A stretch of DNA of 64,000 bases, from the NCBI GenBank assembly GCA_004764695.1, contig SMSO01000031.1, forward strand, positions 9,459,761 through 9,523,760. Direction: 5' to 3'. The translations under genes and the position numbers were made by a program. Origin of the DNA: Schizochytrium sp. TIO01. Lineage: Eukaryota > Sar > Bigyra > Thraustochytrida > Thraustochytriidae. Below are positions 22,104-34,400 of this stretch, piece by piece (within the stretch, counting starts at the first letter, position 1; every line of letters begins with the position of its first letter). Under the pieces are notes generated by a model that saw only the letters and a list, made by a program, of their open reading frames with translations, was not told the DNA's origin and searched no databases.

Positions 22104-24254
22104 ATGACTCTGGATTCTGGCGCCGCTGTGGACGGACAAGCCGCTCATGGTGATTCCTTGGAGCGACTCATGAAGGAGGTCAACGAGCTGCCGAAACTCG
22201 ACTGGGCACCAGTTCTAAATGCAGGAAGTCTTGAGGAGCTTATGGCGGTGCCAGCTGTTTCAGAATTGAGGTCGGCTGCGGAGATGTGCGGCATGCCACG
22301 AATTTCAACTGGCTGGAGCCTGGGAGGCGAAGAGGTATCTATTACACTTAAAAGAGCGCCTAAATCTGCAAGGGTGGACTCTGCAGCAGGGCCAAGCGGC
22401 AACCAAACTGGTAGCCCTGAAGAATATCCAACCCTCGTAAAGGTTCTACGCGTGATGTTGTGCAGGAATTGTGGAGAAGGTCAACCCGAGGCAAAATTTG
22501 TGAACGAACTTGTGGCGAATTTTTCTCGTGCAACGGGTGTAGAGCTTCGGCATGTGCAATTCAATGCGAGGTCTCAGGCCGTACGAGCAGTCTTTGGCAG
22601 CGCCAAGAAGTCTCAAGCGACACCGTGGAGATACTCACCTAGCTATCGTAGATTTTTTGGTTCTGGAGGTGACTTTCTGGGTGCTGTTGGCGACAAAATC
22701 GCACGAGAGGTGGTGGATGAAGTTTGGGCCGGCGTAGCAGCAGCGCATTATGTTGTAGACGAAGACCTTCGTGCTACTTTGGACCCTGCGCTTCTCAAGT
22801 ATGTAGCGCACGGAGTGCAGAATCCCAGCGAAGCGTTCACACCTTCTACAATTGCTGCAGAGGCACTCGCAGTATACATGCATGGTGGAGCTGGCGTGGG
22901 TAAGTCTACATTTGTAGAGTTGCTATCTCGGGCACTAGAGGGTGCATTGCGCAAATTCGTTAATCCAGACATACAAGTAAACGTAGTGAAGGTGGCACTG
23001 AACTCTATGCGTCCGGAACACTTGCAGCATATTTTACGTATTCAGGGTATATCAGATTGGTCAGTGGAGCGTATGGTGGAGCAAAGTATTGCAAAGGAGC
23101 ATATAGCAATCTTGCACCTTGAAGAGAACCCTGAGGATGAAGCTGTACAAAAGCAGCTTTTCGGCCTCGTGCAAGGTATGGTCGATCATCTCGTAAGCAA
23201 GTATCCTGACCGCCGTGGAAATGTCATCTTTGCATGGACATCAAACTACCTTCCATGCCCGGAAATCCGCAATCAGATGCGCTCGGTCAACCGTGTATCT
23301 GCACCGAGTGCAGATGATCAGTTCCGCTGGGCATGTGACATGCTTAAGGAGACCGTTGGTAAGATCACGTGCAAGATTGTACAAGTTCATGTCGATGATA
23401 ATGCACGTCTCCCCGCGTGCCCAGATCTCCGGCCATTAAACAGCTGGTGGCGTTCCATTAGTTTTTTCGCCTCCAAACTTTTGTTGGACGAAAGCTCTGC
23501 TTTGACCTCATCATCACCGGCTGAGGGAGCTTTGCCATCGATCTCAGTTGCCTGTGTTGCAGAGCATGCTTTAGAGGTTCGCTCAAGCTCTGGGCACCAA
23601 GTGCGGCTAGAGTCCAAGGATGGTTTCTTTTACTGCCCTGCGGAGCAAACACCTCTACAAGCTGTTTTGCGAATGTGCCTTGACGGGTTCTCAATGCCAG
23701 CAGTAGTTTTCATTGACATGAGTGGAGAATCAGCGTCGAAGGACAGCAATGGCGAATTTCGCCAGGATGTTCTGGATCGTGCAGCAAGTAAACTTAGGGA
23801 CTGCGAAGAAATTCTTCTCACGGAGGCTAGGAAGCTAGAAGATATTCACATCCGCAGCACTGATTTGGGTCTCCTTGCTGGCGAGAGCGACAAAGAAAAA
23901 ATTTATGGTGATGCAAGCGAAATTCGGGGTGGCCTGTATCAATTCATTGACGATACCAATAATCCGAATGTACCAGTGAGCAAGGAGCTAGGTGATTGTG
24001 TGTTGTGTGGAGAAGGACAGGTGTGTTCTGCCGCAGATCGTGTGAAAGAGCAAAGGCCTTCTCGCGTTGCTTCGGTGTCTGCAATGGTAACCCGCGTCGG
24101 CCAATTTATGCTCAGAGAGTTGCTTGAGACAAGCGAGCGCTCGCGCACCCACCGCTTCAGTGTGCGAAAGCGCCATTTGGTTTTTTTCCTGGTTGCCTTA
24201 CCAGGCGAATCTCTGTCGGAGCAGGCTCGATCCCGCGCTCAACTTATTCTCTAA
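22104..24254 (+). CDS. Large P-loop ATPase of unknown family (AAA+-like)
   Basis: A 716-residue intronless gene with ATG at 22104. The Walker A motif is perfect: GGAGVGKST at residues 261-269, preceded by a beta strand (LAVYMH). A Walker B-like strand is AILHLEENPEDEA at about residues 335-347, with acidic residues after four hydrophobic ones. A sensor-1-like strand is NVIFAWTSN at residues 373-381, and an Arg-bearing segment (IRNQMRSVNRVS) follows, as expected for AAA+ ATPases. The N-terminal 260 residues contain a CRNCGEGQPE patch and no known domain. The C-terminal 300 residues include VVFIDMSGESAS and a CVLCGEGQVC motif resembling a lone CxxC pair. I do not recognise the family. A chaperone-like or nucleoprotein-remodelling ATPase is possible. 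Confidence 0.75.
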   Translation: MTLDSGAAVDGQAAHGDSLERLMKEVNELPKLDWAPVLNAGSLEELMAVPAVSELRSAAEMCGMPRISTGWSLGGEEVSITLKRAPKSARVDSAAGPSGNQTGSPEEYPTLVKVLRVMLCRNCGEGQPEAKFVNELVANFSRATGVELRHVQFNARSQAVRAVFGSAKKSQATPWRYSPSYRRFFGSGGDFLGAVGDKIAREVVDEVWAGVAAAHYVVDEDLRATLDPALLKYVAHGVQNPSEAFTPSTIAAEALAVYMHGGAGVGKSTFVELLSRALEGALRKFVNPDIQVNVVKVALNSMRPEHLQHILRIQGISDWSVERMVEQSIAKEHIAILHLEENPEDEAVQKQLFGLVQGMVDHLVSKYPDRRGNVIFAWTSNYLPCPEIRNQMRSVNRVSAPSADDQFRWACDMLKETVGKITCKIVQVHVDDNARLPACPDLRPLNSWWRSISFFASKLLLDESSALTSSSPAEGALPSISVACVAEHALEVRSSSGHQVRLESKDGFFYCPAEQTPLQAVLRMCLDGFSMPAVVFIDMSGESASKDSNGEFRQDVLDRAASKLRDCEEILLTEARKLEDIHIRSTDLGLLAGESDKEKIYGDASEIRGGLYQFIDDTNNPNVPVSKELGDCVLCGEGQVCSAADRVKEQRPSRVASVSAMVTRVGQFMLRELLETSERSRTHRFSVRKRHLVFFLVALPGESLSEQARSRAQLIL

Positions 24255-25624
24255 AATTAATGGCAAATGTCAGTATTACCGTGAAATCATCTCTGTCAGC
24301 TAATACCATGACAATGATGGGGGCAAATAGTTATTTCCACTATATAGCATACATAGCTCGTCGGGCCATAATAAAAGACGTGCTTATCTTTTGTTACCAT
24401 TGGTTGTTAGCAAAACAGAAAACGTTGTACTAGAGAAAAAAATGCATGGGATAGAAAAAGGTCCTTAGTTGTTGAAAAGGATATTCAGCCTCGAATCATG
24501 TTATTTGCAAGGCATTGTAGCCCATTCAAGCTTCAATCTTATGGTCCCTACGTACGCACACTTAACATTAAGACTACCAACAGTTTTGGATCTGGGTTCC
24601 TACCGAATGTTGGGTGTGGTGTGTCTTTGGAACCAACGACCAGATGAAAAGACTCACGAGCAGATGACAAGATTGCTTTTTGACCTTTTGCTGGTTAATT
24701 TTGAAGACTTGATTAAATGCGGTGGATGTGGTAAAAACATGCGTGAACTTAGGGCTTTCATTTGAGTAGAGACATGGTTCTTGGAACTCTGCAAGTCCAA
24801 GAATGCATTCTTTAAGATAGCGTTAGTATTAGTATTTAAATTTAAGAGGTGGTCCTGCTGCTTTATTTTGCCCACAAAATGAAACTTCAGAATGCCTTCA
24901 CACGTCAGTGGCTCTTTACTAAAAAGAAGTCTATGTTTTGTTTGGAGTTTTTACATACACAAGAGCTAATGTAATTCTTGTATTTTGTCCGAGTATGTGA
25001 GGTAGGCATATTGATCCCCTTCTCGAAGGTTGGTCGCTCAAACTAATATTAGAAAGCACAAGGTAAGCTTTTAAGATCCCAGATAATAACAATAACGCCT
25101 AGCCCTTATGGAAGCTGTGTGGACACCGTAAAACTGCGACTCAAATGAGCTCCGACAGAAACTGGACGCCACGAATTAAAAACTAAGTACACTTTAGCAC
25201 ATGCCAAAGTCTACAAGACAAGCAAAACAATAGAAACACTTCAGGTGGGAAATCCGTTGTGATCATTGAAGGTTTGTCGACATTCTTGATGGGATCAAGC
25301 AATCGGAATAGTTACAAATGCCGTTTGTGTCGGGTATGGTAACAACTGGTAGAAAAGTTTAAATCAAGGGGAACAATGATTTGACCAGCAAAACATAAAA
25401 ACTGACGAATCGACGCCTTCACCACGACCTCAGCAGTGTGTTTCTAGGTTCATGGAAACTGTACAAGCTTAAGATGGGTTTTTTGCGTTGTCATATGACA
25501 GCGCAAACAAATAATAATACAGTTTAGTGCAAAGCTACTGGGAGTAGCCGAGTCAAGTGGATTACGTGCATAGGATACATTGGATAGTTAATCAATGGTC
25601 AGCAGAGAGCGAAGTACAAGTTTG
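24255..25624. other. Intergenic with a short plus-strand open frame
   Basis: An ATG at 24541 opens a 74-residue frame with plausible protein character (RPDEKTHEQMTRLLFDLLLV, then CGGCGKNMREL with a CxxC pair), ending in TGA at 24765. It may be a small gene or an exon, or chance. The rest of the interval is AT-rich and shows nothing I can name. Confidence 0.3.
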
Positions 25625-26314
25625 CTAAGAGGAAGAAGTAAAACTTGTCTCTGAAGACGTACGGACCAAGGGTACATAAACCACGCCGGTTATTACTCTC
25701 GAGGAAACTTTGCCTTGGTCATCCTTCTCATAGCGCCAAAGTTCTTGGTTTTTACCGGCAGGGCCAATAGGGATGACCATAATACCGCCAGGCTTAAGTT
25801 GTTCAAGCAAGGCCGTTGGGAGAGATGCAGCAGCAGCCCCAACGTGGATAGCATCAAAAGGGCCATCCTGGGGACTTCCTTTCCAGCCATCGCCAACGTG
25901 TAAAGGAATAGCTTGAACAAAATGGGGATCATCGTGTTCCAAGTTTTCGCGAGCGAGCTTCACAAGATCAGGAAGGTAGTCAATACCAACAGCTCGTCCA
26001 CCTCTGGGGGAAACCATGCGATGAAAGCAAGCCGTAAGATATCCTGATCCGCAACCTACATCAAGGACGTTTGCGTGGGCTCGCTGGAGCACTGGAGCAA
26101 GTATTTCTAGAGCCCAGGCGTGCATATGCGGAGCAGAAATGGTTGCCTTGAAGCCAATGTGCTGTGGAGAATCTTCATATGGGTTGTTGGGCGCATAAAA
26201 CATACGATCCGTGGCTTGCATTGCCTTGATGACTTCATCAGACTTGCACAGCCCATTTTTATGCAAATTAGCAACGAGTTCTGCATTGCTCGCTGCCGAG
26301 CATCGCCAAGCCAT
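25625..26314 (-). CDS. PCMT1: Protein-L-isoaspartate O-methyltransferase
   Basis: A 229-residue protein, the usual PIMT length, starting at ATG 26314 and ending in TAG at 25625-25627. It uses S-adenosylmethionine to methylate isoaspartyl residues in aged proteins, starting their repair in the cytosol. Visible motifs: the N-terminal LVANLHKNGLCKSDEVIKAM; the substrate-binding ATISAPHMHAWALEIL; SAM motif I VLDVGCGSGYLTACF; post-I AVGIDYLPDLVKLARENL; HVGDGWKG; FDAIHVGAAA; and LKPGGIMVIPIG. All the expected glycines and the acidic residue binding the SAM ribose are present. The Ser/Thr-rich tail after VYVPLV is typical in length. Codons upstream of 26314 are open but contain no further ATG. Confidence 0.95.
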   Translation of the reverse strand: MAWRCSAASNAELVANLHKNGLCKSDEVIKAMQATDRMFYAPNNPYEDSPQHIGFKATISAPHMHAWALEILAPVLQRAHANVLDVGCGSGYLTACFHRMVSPRGGRAVGIDYLPDLVKLARENLEHDDPHFVQAIPLHVGDGWKGSPQDGPFDAIHVGAAAASLPTALLEQLKPGGIMVIPIGPAGKNQELWRYEKDDQGKVSSRVITGVVYVPLVRTSSETSFTSSS

Positions 26315-28444
26315 AAGATTTTCGCAAAGTATCCTTTGGCTCTCCAAAAGTCTCAACCCAAACAAACAACTCTTACTGTTGCACCACCACTATGAATGGA
26401 AAGTTCGCAGGTCGTAGAGTAGCGCGAAGTAGCATAAAATGATGATACTTGTTGCTGGTTGTTGCAGCTGCCAGGGCGCACTGCAAGTCGTTGCGCTCGC
26501 GAAGAAGAGGCATCTGTTCTCACCTGAGAGAATTTTCTACAGACGAAGTGGGTAAATAGTCCAAGTTCTTATACATGAAAAGGGGAAACGCCATTTTCAC
26601 GCGCTGAGTGAAACGAAATTGTAGAGATTGTGAATTGCGCTAGTACTACAACGAAGGCGGAGCAGAGCAAAGCAAGATGAAATGAGTACGCTGTTCGAGG
26701 AAGCAAGACCCTTCTCGTGGTGAGCACTTTGAATTTGCAGCTGGGCGCCCTCGCTGGCGCACGTGCTCGTCAAATTTGGACACTTGGAGCAATTGCTGTT
26801 CGTCGATGTGCAGTCTCGGGTATTAAGGAAGGCACAAAGGCAGTTGTTTGACTACTACTGTGCACACCTGGTATCTTCAAAGTTGGAGATTCAAGCTAGC
26901 TTGGATCTTTGCTTGATTCCAGGACAAAGTCGTGTGCAGAGTAGCTGCAGGCCGGGTTTCCCTCTTTTGCGGGACACAAGTCCGTAGTCGTTCGACGCAA
27001 GTCGTAGCATTTTGGTGCTACTTTAGTTGTATAGCGCAATTTGGATTACAGAGGCACATTTTTAGAGACACAGATATCCGTGTTTTGATTCATGTGCCAG
27101 TGATGAGGTTGTGCACATCATTTATCATCAATTTCCGTTTCCCTTTTCGAGTATGGAACTGTCGAGGTCGATATCGGGCATGGGGATACACATGTTTGCA
27201 ACGAAGATCATCATTCTCTATGCTTTTTGGTCAGTGGGTATCGCACACTACTCCCAAACTTACAGAGTTTCCGTGTGCGAAGGCACTCAAAACAAAAGGA
27301 CAGTGGTGACAGACAAGTAAATGATGGTCATAATGACCCCTTTCCTGCTGCTGCTCCTATTGGCAATCGTGATGCTGGTGGCGCCGCGATCCTGATCGCA
27401 CACGGCGTGTGCTCTCGATTGCGCAGCCGTTTGCTTTCAATCCCTCCAAGTTCACTGCCTCTGCCGGAAGCGACTTTGTGAGGCTCGCTTGCTTGCTTGG
27501 AGTCCTTCTTCCAAGCTAGTCATGACATAGTGTCAGAATGATTCAGAGCACGGCGGCACAAAGCACACATTCTTCTGCATCGTCGTGGCGGGTGAGAAGA
27601 AATGCAGAAGCAGCTCGGATGCGGCGACTGGGAACTTGCCAAAATGCGGGGTTTCGATGAAAAGGCCTGTCCTTTCTCCATCCCTCTTTCGCTCTCCGAC
27701 CTCCCCCTTTCACGCATGCTGCAACGAGTCTTCAAGTTCTTCGAGCCGACTTCAAGAGTTCTTCAACCCATTCTCCAAGTTTGTCAAGTCCTACTGCCAG
27801 GCCATGTCTTGAACTTGAAGCAAGAAAAGGCGCTTTTGGGGGGCATTGCGACGGTTGTTCCTATCGTTAGCTATGTCTGTCTTATCGCAGTTCTCCACAC
27901 TAGCCTCGAGGCAACAAGTTCTGCTCCTCGGCTATTGGACAGTTCCGTGTGACGACTCGAGGAGAGGCTCGTGCCTGGGCATGCGAACCAGAGCGAGTGC
28001 CTTCATTTCGATCGTTTCGGGCCACCGCAGACGGGAAGCTGGAGCTCGAGCTCGAAGTTTCAAGGTGAGTGCTGTGATCGATGGAAAGTGCCACAGAGAT
28101 TCAAGGGCGCTACGAAGCGAGTTGAGCTGGGGGGAAGTTTGAGCGGGCCCCGGCCGGGATCGCTGCTTATACACTTTCGCACACCCTCGGTTCCTGCTAG
28201 TTCTTTGCTGCTGGTAATCACGCTATCACGAGCTGGGGGGGAGGTCTAGCGGCGCACACGTTTGGAGGAGCTAGTTTGTAGCTCTCACACATGCAATTCT
28301 GATGATCTACGAGCTGTCGTCAGGGCCCCCGCTCGACGCCGCGAAGACCTCGGTGGCTTCCATGATTGCCGCTCGATTGACCCGCACACCAGCTTGACCT
28401 TGTGCCGCTCAGCCTACTACTTGCCTGGCTGGAGATCTTGAGCT
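26315..28444. other. Gene-free stretch, GC-moderate
   Basis: Open frames of about 70-125 codons occur on both strands, but none keeps a consistent composition and several lack ATG. Pyrimidine-rich runs near 27650-27790 explain some of them. No RNA gene or repeat was recognised. Confidence 0.4.
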
Positions 28445-31400
28445 TTGCTTCATATCATCATTGTCTCAAGCAGTCGTAGCTACCTGAAACCGCAGATGCG
28501 CGAAAAGACAAGTTCTTCCTCCTTCCTCGAGTTTTATGGAAACTTGAAGAAATATAAAATTAAAATAAGTACATGTATGTCTGTATGTATGATATCTATG
28601 AAAAGAAAACAAAGAAAAACCAACAAAGCGATTATTAAAAACTAGATCTGCAGTACCAGCATTGTGACTGTGACTGAGTAAGATGATTTGCTTGGGTTGC
28701 TACTCAGGAGTAAGATGATTGATAGGAGTAGCTTCTGACTAGCGAGGGTATTGAGTGCTTTTCAAGAGAGTGTGTTTTTTTAATTGCCATTGTTTGATTA
28801 AAAAAACAAAAACAATAAAAAAACATCCTTAAAACCTTACAATATATTTTAAAAAAAAGAAGAAAAAAAAGAGAAAAATGATTTAGTAAGTACCCTGAAT
28901 CAAATTCATCTTGGCGAAATTAGCGAACTTTGAATTTGTCAGCCGATCACAGCAACTTGAAGCGACGATGCAGTGTCTAAAGAATAATCCTAAAGCATGT
29001 AGGATATATATTACATCTGGGATATATACTTTCACTCGCTCAATCACAGTGATCATAGCGATGATTGATTGAGAATTCCTATTTTCTGTAGAGTATTTTA
29101 ATTCTACTTAGTAAGAGATATCTCAAATTGCCCTTCTGTGGTGGTGGCCCCTACTTCCACGCTTTAGGCACTTGGGCTCCATTTCAACATGGATCGATTG
29201 CTGCTTCAAACTAGGTTCTACGTGCAATCAATTTGCTTTCGCATCATCACTCCTTCAGCCTCCCTCCCCCTTTCTAGAAATTGCCGAACCGGTGCTTCAG
29301 CCAAAGCTTGGCAACCACTCGTCCACCCATTTCGCTCTTGTCGATTAGATGGCTTGATCTGAAGCTCCTTGATCAAGCTCAATTGAGCAAAGATCGCCAC
29401 TCTTGCATCTATTTAGAAAGAAAAAAAGTAACCAAAATAATGATAGTGCTTGCCAGGGCGATCCTCACCCCCCCTAGACTAGCACTTCAAGTGTAGCATT
29501 TAATGGTGTGAGTTCCGAAAAAATATGAACAAGTAAGACTTATTCGAACTCAACGTCGGAATTTCAAGTTGTCAAGTTGGTTGTTGGTTCACGAGCTAGC
29601 TTCAAGTATGATACAAAGGTCATCATGCTTCATATGCGCTGATGTTTTCTCGTTTTCCATTCATGGTTACAAACTATCAAGATGGCAAGATCTCAGTCTC
29701 CAAAACAACAAGCCAAAAGCACCATCGTGCCTGGTATAAATCAATCGATCCGTGGAAGAAGATAATTTCGAAAAAGCATATATAAAAAGAAACAATTCGG
29801 TCATGGTATTCAAGTCAGGGGTGAATTATTGATAATGATGGGGCAATCATGACAAACTATACGACATTTCATTAGTTAAAGTTCATCAGCTAGCTTCGCC
29901 TCTTCGAGTAACTAGAGTATCTAATGGGCTAAGGGCTAGAGAAGAAATTTGAGACTCCTGCACGTGCTGCAACGGCAGAGCAGAAGTAGTACATATGCTT
30001 ACTGGCTATGAATGCTACTTGCGAGTGGAATCACTGCATATCTATAAATTTATTCTCAAGCACGTTAATTCGTGTCGGGCCCCAGACTCAAGAACAAATT
30101 TGCTCGCGAGGTTGCCTTTCCCTCGCTCGAGGATGATCCCTCGCTCGAGGATAGCGTCGTGATTGATAAAATACTTCTCTCTCTCTCTCATTAAGATTTA
30201 TTAAATGATAGTTAGTATTACATAAAAAAATATTAATCAAAATAAAATGTTAAAATCAAATAATTTAAAAATAATTTGTTTCTTTTAGAAAATCAGTATG
30301 TAAATGAGAATGAGAGTTAACAACAGCCCTTACCACCGACCAGCCAAACAAGAGGCAGTCACAGGCAGTAGACAGCCAGCCATCCACCCGATTGCCAACC
30401 AATCGTAAGTGCGCTATGATTATTCAAAATGATTGCAGCTTGTGCGATAGCTATATATTGCTTGCTAGGAAGGATCTATCTGGGCAAGTCGTGCAGGCAA
30501 ATGCACTGAGTGTTGAAGCGCCATGAAAATGTATGATATCTTTAAATCTGTGATCCAAATGTTTATTTTAAATTAGACATTACGAGAAAGATCCATCTAT
30601 GATGGTGATTCGAATCAACAAGTTGAAAGGTGTGCGCCGAGAGGCGGATTTAATACTCTTACAGCTTGAAAGTCTAGATGCAAATGTGGCGAGATTTGGG
30701 GCTTTCTTGTATGTTGCCGTCTCATATTAACCCAGGCATTGTAGTTTGTCATCTCAAGGAAGGCAGCACTGGCAATGTGCCAACATCAGGCTGATTTTCA
30801 ATAGCAGAGCGAAGGATCTTTACTGGATCTTTGCAGGACAGAATGATGGCGATGAGCGTGAAGAGATGGACGCTGCTCACGAGTTAATAGGGCCGCCTTG
30901 AAGTCTGACTTTCCACCCCCTACTACAACGATTGTTACTAATTGGAAGTATCATGATCTACAAAGCCTACGGCTACCACCAATGATGATGGGTGCGTGAA
31001 TCATCGAGTGAGCGAGTGATCTCTAATGTGGAAAGATAATCGTTGAAATCAATCAAATCTCGAAATCGATTCAAAAGCTAAAGACTCTACGGATCATACA
31101 ATCTCTCTGGGAGAATTTCCCAGCTCAATTGATAGGGGATGATTTCGATGTCGCAGATGATGAAGACACACGGGCTAAAAATTTAAATATTCTAGACTGT
31201 ACATTCTTCTGTGTACCCAGCAACATGATATGATGTTTTCCTAATACTAAAAAGAAAACAGAAAAAAATTAAAGACATACCGGATACTACAAATACGAAG
31301 TTCCTTTATTCTGTGCAGCACACGGCTGGCTGTTCTGTGAAATTTTAGGAGCATTGAAATGATGTAGGGTTTACATTCGTAAAAAAGGAATTCTTAAAGA

Positions 31401-34400
31401 ATTTGATCTTGTTGTGTCGTGTACCTACTATCCGTTGTCAGCGCTGCAAGTGTTTTGGCCTAGTAAAGATATGAGTCAGAAAAGCTCCTGGAGATGCTAA
31501 CTTGCTCATTATTTTCAGAGTTTCAAAAAGATTGGAGCAGAAAATTAGAATTCGCTGAGTGACAGAATGATATAAACAATTTTCTTTTGGTCTGTCCCCC
31601 TAAAAAACTACTAGCAGTATGAACGAGCATTTGATAGCACGTTTTAATAAATGGTACACAAGAAGCCCGAGCAAAGAGATACGAGTAGATCCCTTGCCAA
31701 ATGCGTATACCTAAGCCGATTTCTGACAAAACTCGAACGAGCGAGTGAACCAGAAGAACATTGATCCAAAGACACACCGAGAAGAAAAGTTCACAAGTTC
31801 TTTAGGATGTCTTAACTGCTTGATATTCTTGCGAGGTTTGTGAACTTGAAGCAAACAACTTTGAAAGCAGGTCCGTTTTGTTTTCTTTTGCTCTTTCGTA
31901 AGAGTTAAACTTGAAGTCCAACAAATTTGAGCATTATGGCCACGACCAAAGAGAGCTACCGTAACATTTACTGCGCCGTCGCGAAAAGTAAATCTCTCCA
32001 ATTCTAAGATAGCTTGCGACTTGTGCTAGCAGTAAAATTAATGAAGACTCCAAAACTTGACAACGACGTTCGGGCTCATCCTTGTCGCTCTTTTCCCGTA
32101 AAAATAAACAAAACTAAAGACTAAAAAAATATTTAATTTGAGCCAAAACTCCGAGTCGTTTATAAGAAATAGAAATAGAAATTAATATTAGAATTCACCT
32201 TTCAAAATGCAGGTATTTCTTTTTAATAAACTAAAAAGAAAAATGAAAAATGAAAAAGAAAACTAATAACTTGAAACAGCAAAAAAAGACGGAATTAATA
32301 GATAGCGTCCTTTCAGGTACTGCCACGCGGTGGAATGTTCCCCTGCCACGCGCAAATTGCCACGGCGTGCTCCCTGACGGCCGGATTGCTAGCACCATAT
32401 CCTCGGAGCGAGCCTGATTCTTGCTGCGTCCGAAGCCGTGCTGGTGCTCAATAGCGATTCCGACGATCTTTGCCAGGAATTGAATAAAAAAAGTACGTGC
32501 CATGAATAACTAAAACATAGCTCTGCCAGTATTGTCACGGCTTCAACAAACGAGTAAATGAACTTGAAAGAAATCAACGCGGGAAAAGCCAGGTGTGCGC
32601 TCTTTCGAACTCTTCTTGAAATGACTCTCTCGAAGCCTTTCTTCATTTCTTAATAGTTTGATGCAAATCGTACAAGCTCCTGCTATTATCAGAGTCGCGA
32701 ACTTAAATTAGAAGAATCACAGCCTCAAGATCGAACAGGCAAATACAATGTAGGCCTAAAATCGCTTGGTGTCTAGCTTTACAGAAATCGTCGAGAGCAG
32801 AGATCGTAGGCAGGTACAAGACAGTGGAGTACAAGATGCGGAGGGTGAGTGAGGGATGGAAAACCCTGAGTGAGGTTCATCGTGACATGACGGCACCAAA
32901 AGTCCCAGGCCACTCCTGGATGCTGCGGGGCAGTGGTGGCAGGGGAGAAAGCCGCCCAGAGGCAGTGCTGAAGAGCAGCAGTGCGAGGGAGGGATTCAGG
33001 GTAGCATAGAACTTAGTGATTTAGGTGGGGAAACACAGACCAATCTCTGAGAGGTAATTCGCTAAACACTCTGTAAAACAGGAAAGCTGCGCGCTTGCAG
33101 GGACCCCACAGTAGCCCGCATGACATCATTCCTGAGCGCACACCTTTTAAAAAGTGCAGTGCAGGGGATGACAACCATCATGAGAAGGACTTGAGGCGAT
33201 GATTATGATGACGATTGATGATTCATGACGACTTCAAAGTTTGATGAATCAACGATAATGGTCGAGTGCAGCAGCTCATGATGAGAGGTGATGAGATTTA
33301 ACTCGTAGGCGAGACATACTTATCAAGCATGGTTGGAGCCGCTTGTTTAAAGAGAGATTATGAGAAACTGCCAATCGCGGAGCGGAAGAAGATCTATTTG
33401 GCATGCACGCGACGGCGCCTTGCTAAATAGCTTCGCTACCGCTGTTGCGCTTACTATCGCTGCATCTGGGCGTCGTTCATGATGTCGTCTTCGTCGCCGG
33501 TGGGCTTTCCTCCTTTAGGACTGTTCGCAACACCGCAAGTCGCCGGCGTCCAAGGAAGTATTAGCAGCCATCCTGCTATTTCTGAGAGCTGCTGCACGGG
33601 CCTCCTGGGATAGTGATCGTCTGCTTATTCAAATCTATAAAGTTACCTTTTCTCAAGAAGACAGAAAACCCTAGGAAGACTAAGACGTTTCGATTTATAA
33701 AAAAAGTGCTTTAAAAAAAGTTTACTCAAGAAAAAATAAAACAACTGGCGGAGGAAAAGAGCAGCCTCCCGCGCTGCCTGCCTCCTCCTGCACCTGCTCC
33801 CAGGATCGGGGCTCCTCTTCAGTCAGCCTCCAAGCATGGGAACGAGACAGTAAGGCTTGGAAATCAATCCATCTGGCGCGATGATTTTAAGTGCATGGCA
33901 CCTATATTGTCATGATCATTCGAAGCCGAAATCAGATGATAATACTAATCTAATTTTGGTTGTTCACTTTAAATTTGGTAAATGACTAAGATTTTCTCCA
34001 GTGCTTCGGAGCTGACTTAGAAGTTGAAGCTGCTCTTTCTATTTTCTCAGATAGTCCTATGCCATTGAATCAAGGTGATGTGGCAGTCCTCGTCAGCTGC
34101 ACTTAATTCATGCAGCCTGTCTGGTTTGCAAGTAGTAGTAAATACTTAAGAAGGTCAAGTCACAGCTGAGATTGTCCAACTCGAAAGATCAATGAGAACC
34201 TATTAGGGGTTGCGGCTCGCTCTCGAGGAGCTTCAGAACTTGAGAGCTTTGGACAACAACAACGACACACAGAAAGAAAATGAATATTATTTATTTATTT
34301 AAAACAAAAGCAAAATGGAACTTTTCAAAGTGTTTCTGATTTTTAAAATTAAAAGAAAAAAAGAAAAAAGAAAAAGAAGACCTCAACCATTTCGCTTCGA

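Noticed and set aside
22900-22918. Donor-like GGGTAAGTC inside the ATPase Walker A codons
   Set aside because: The frame is open through it and the P-loop is intact, so splicing here would destroy the protein.
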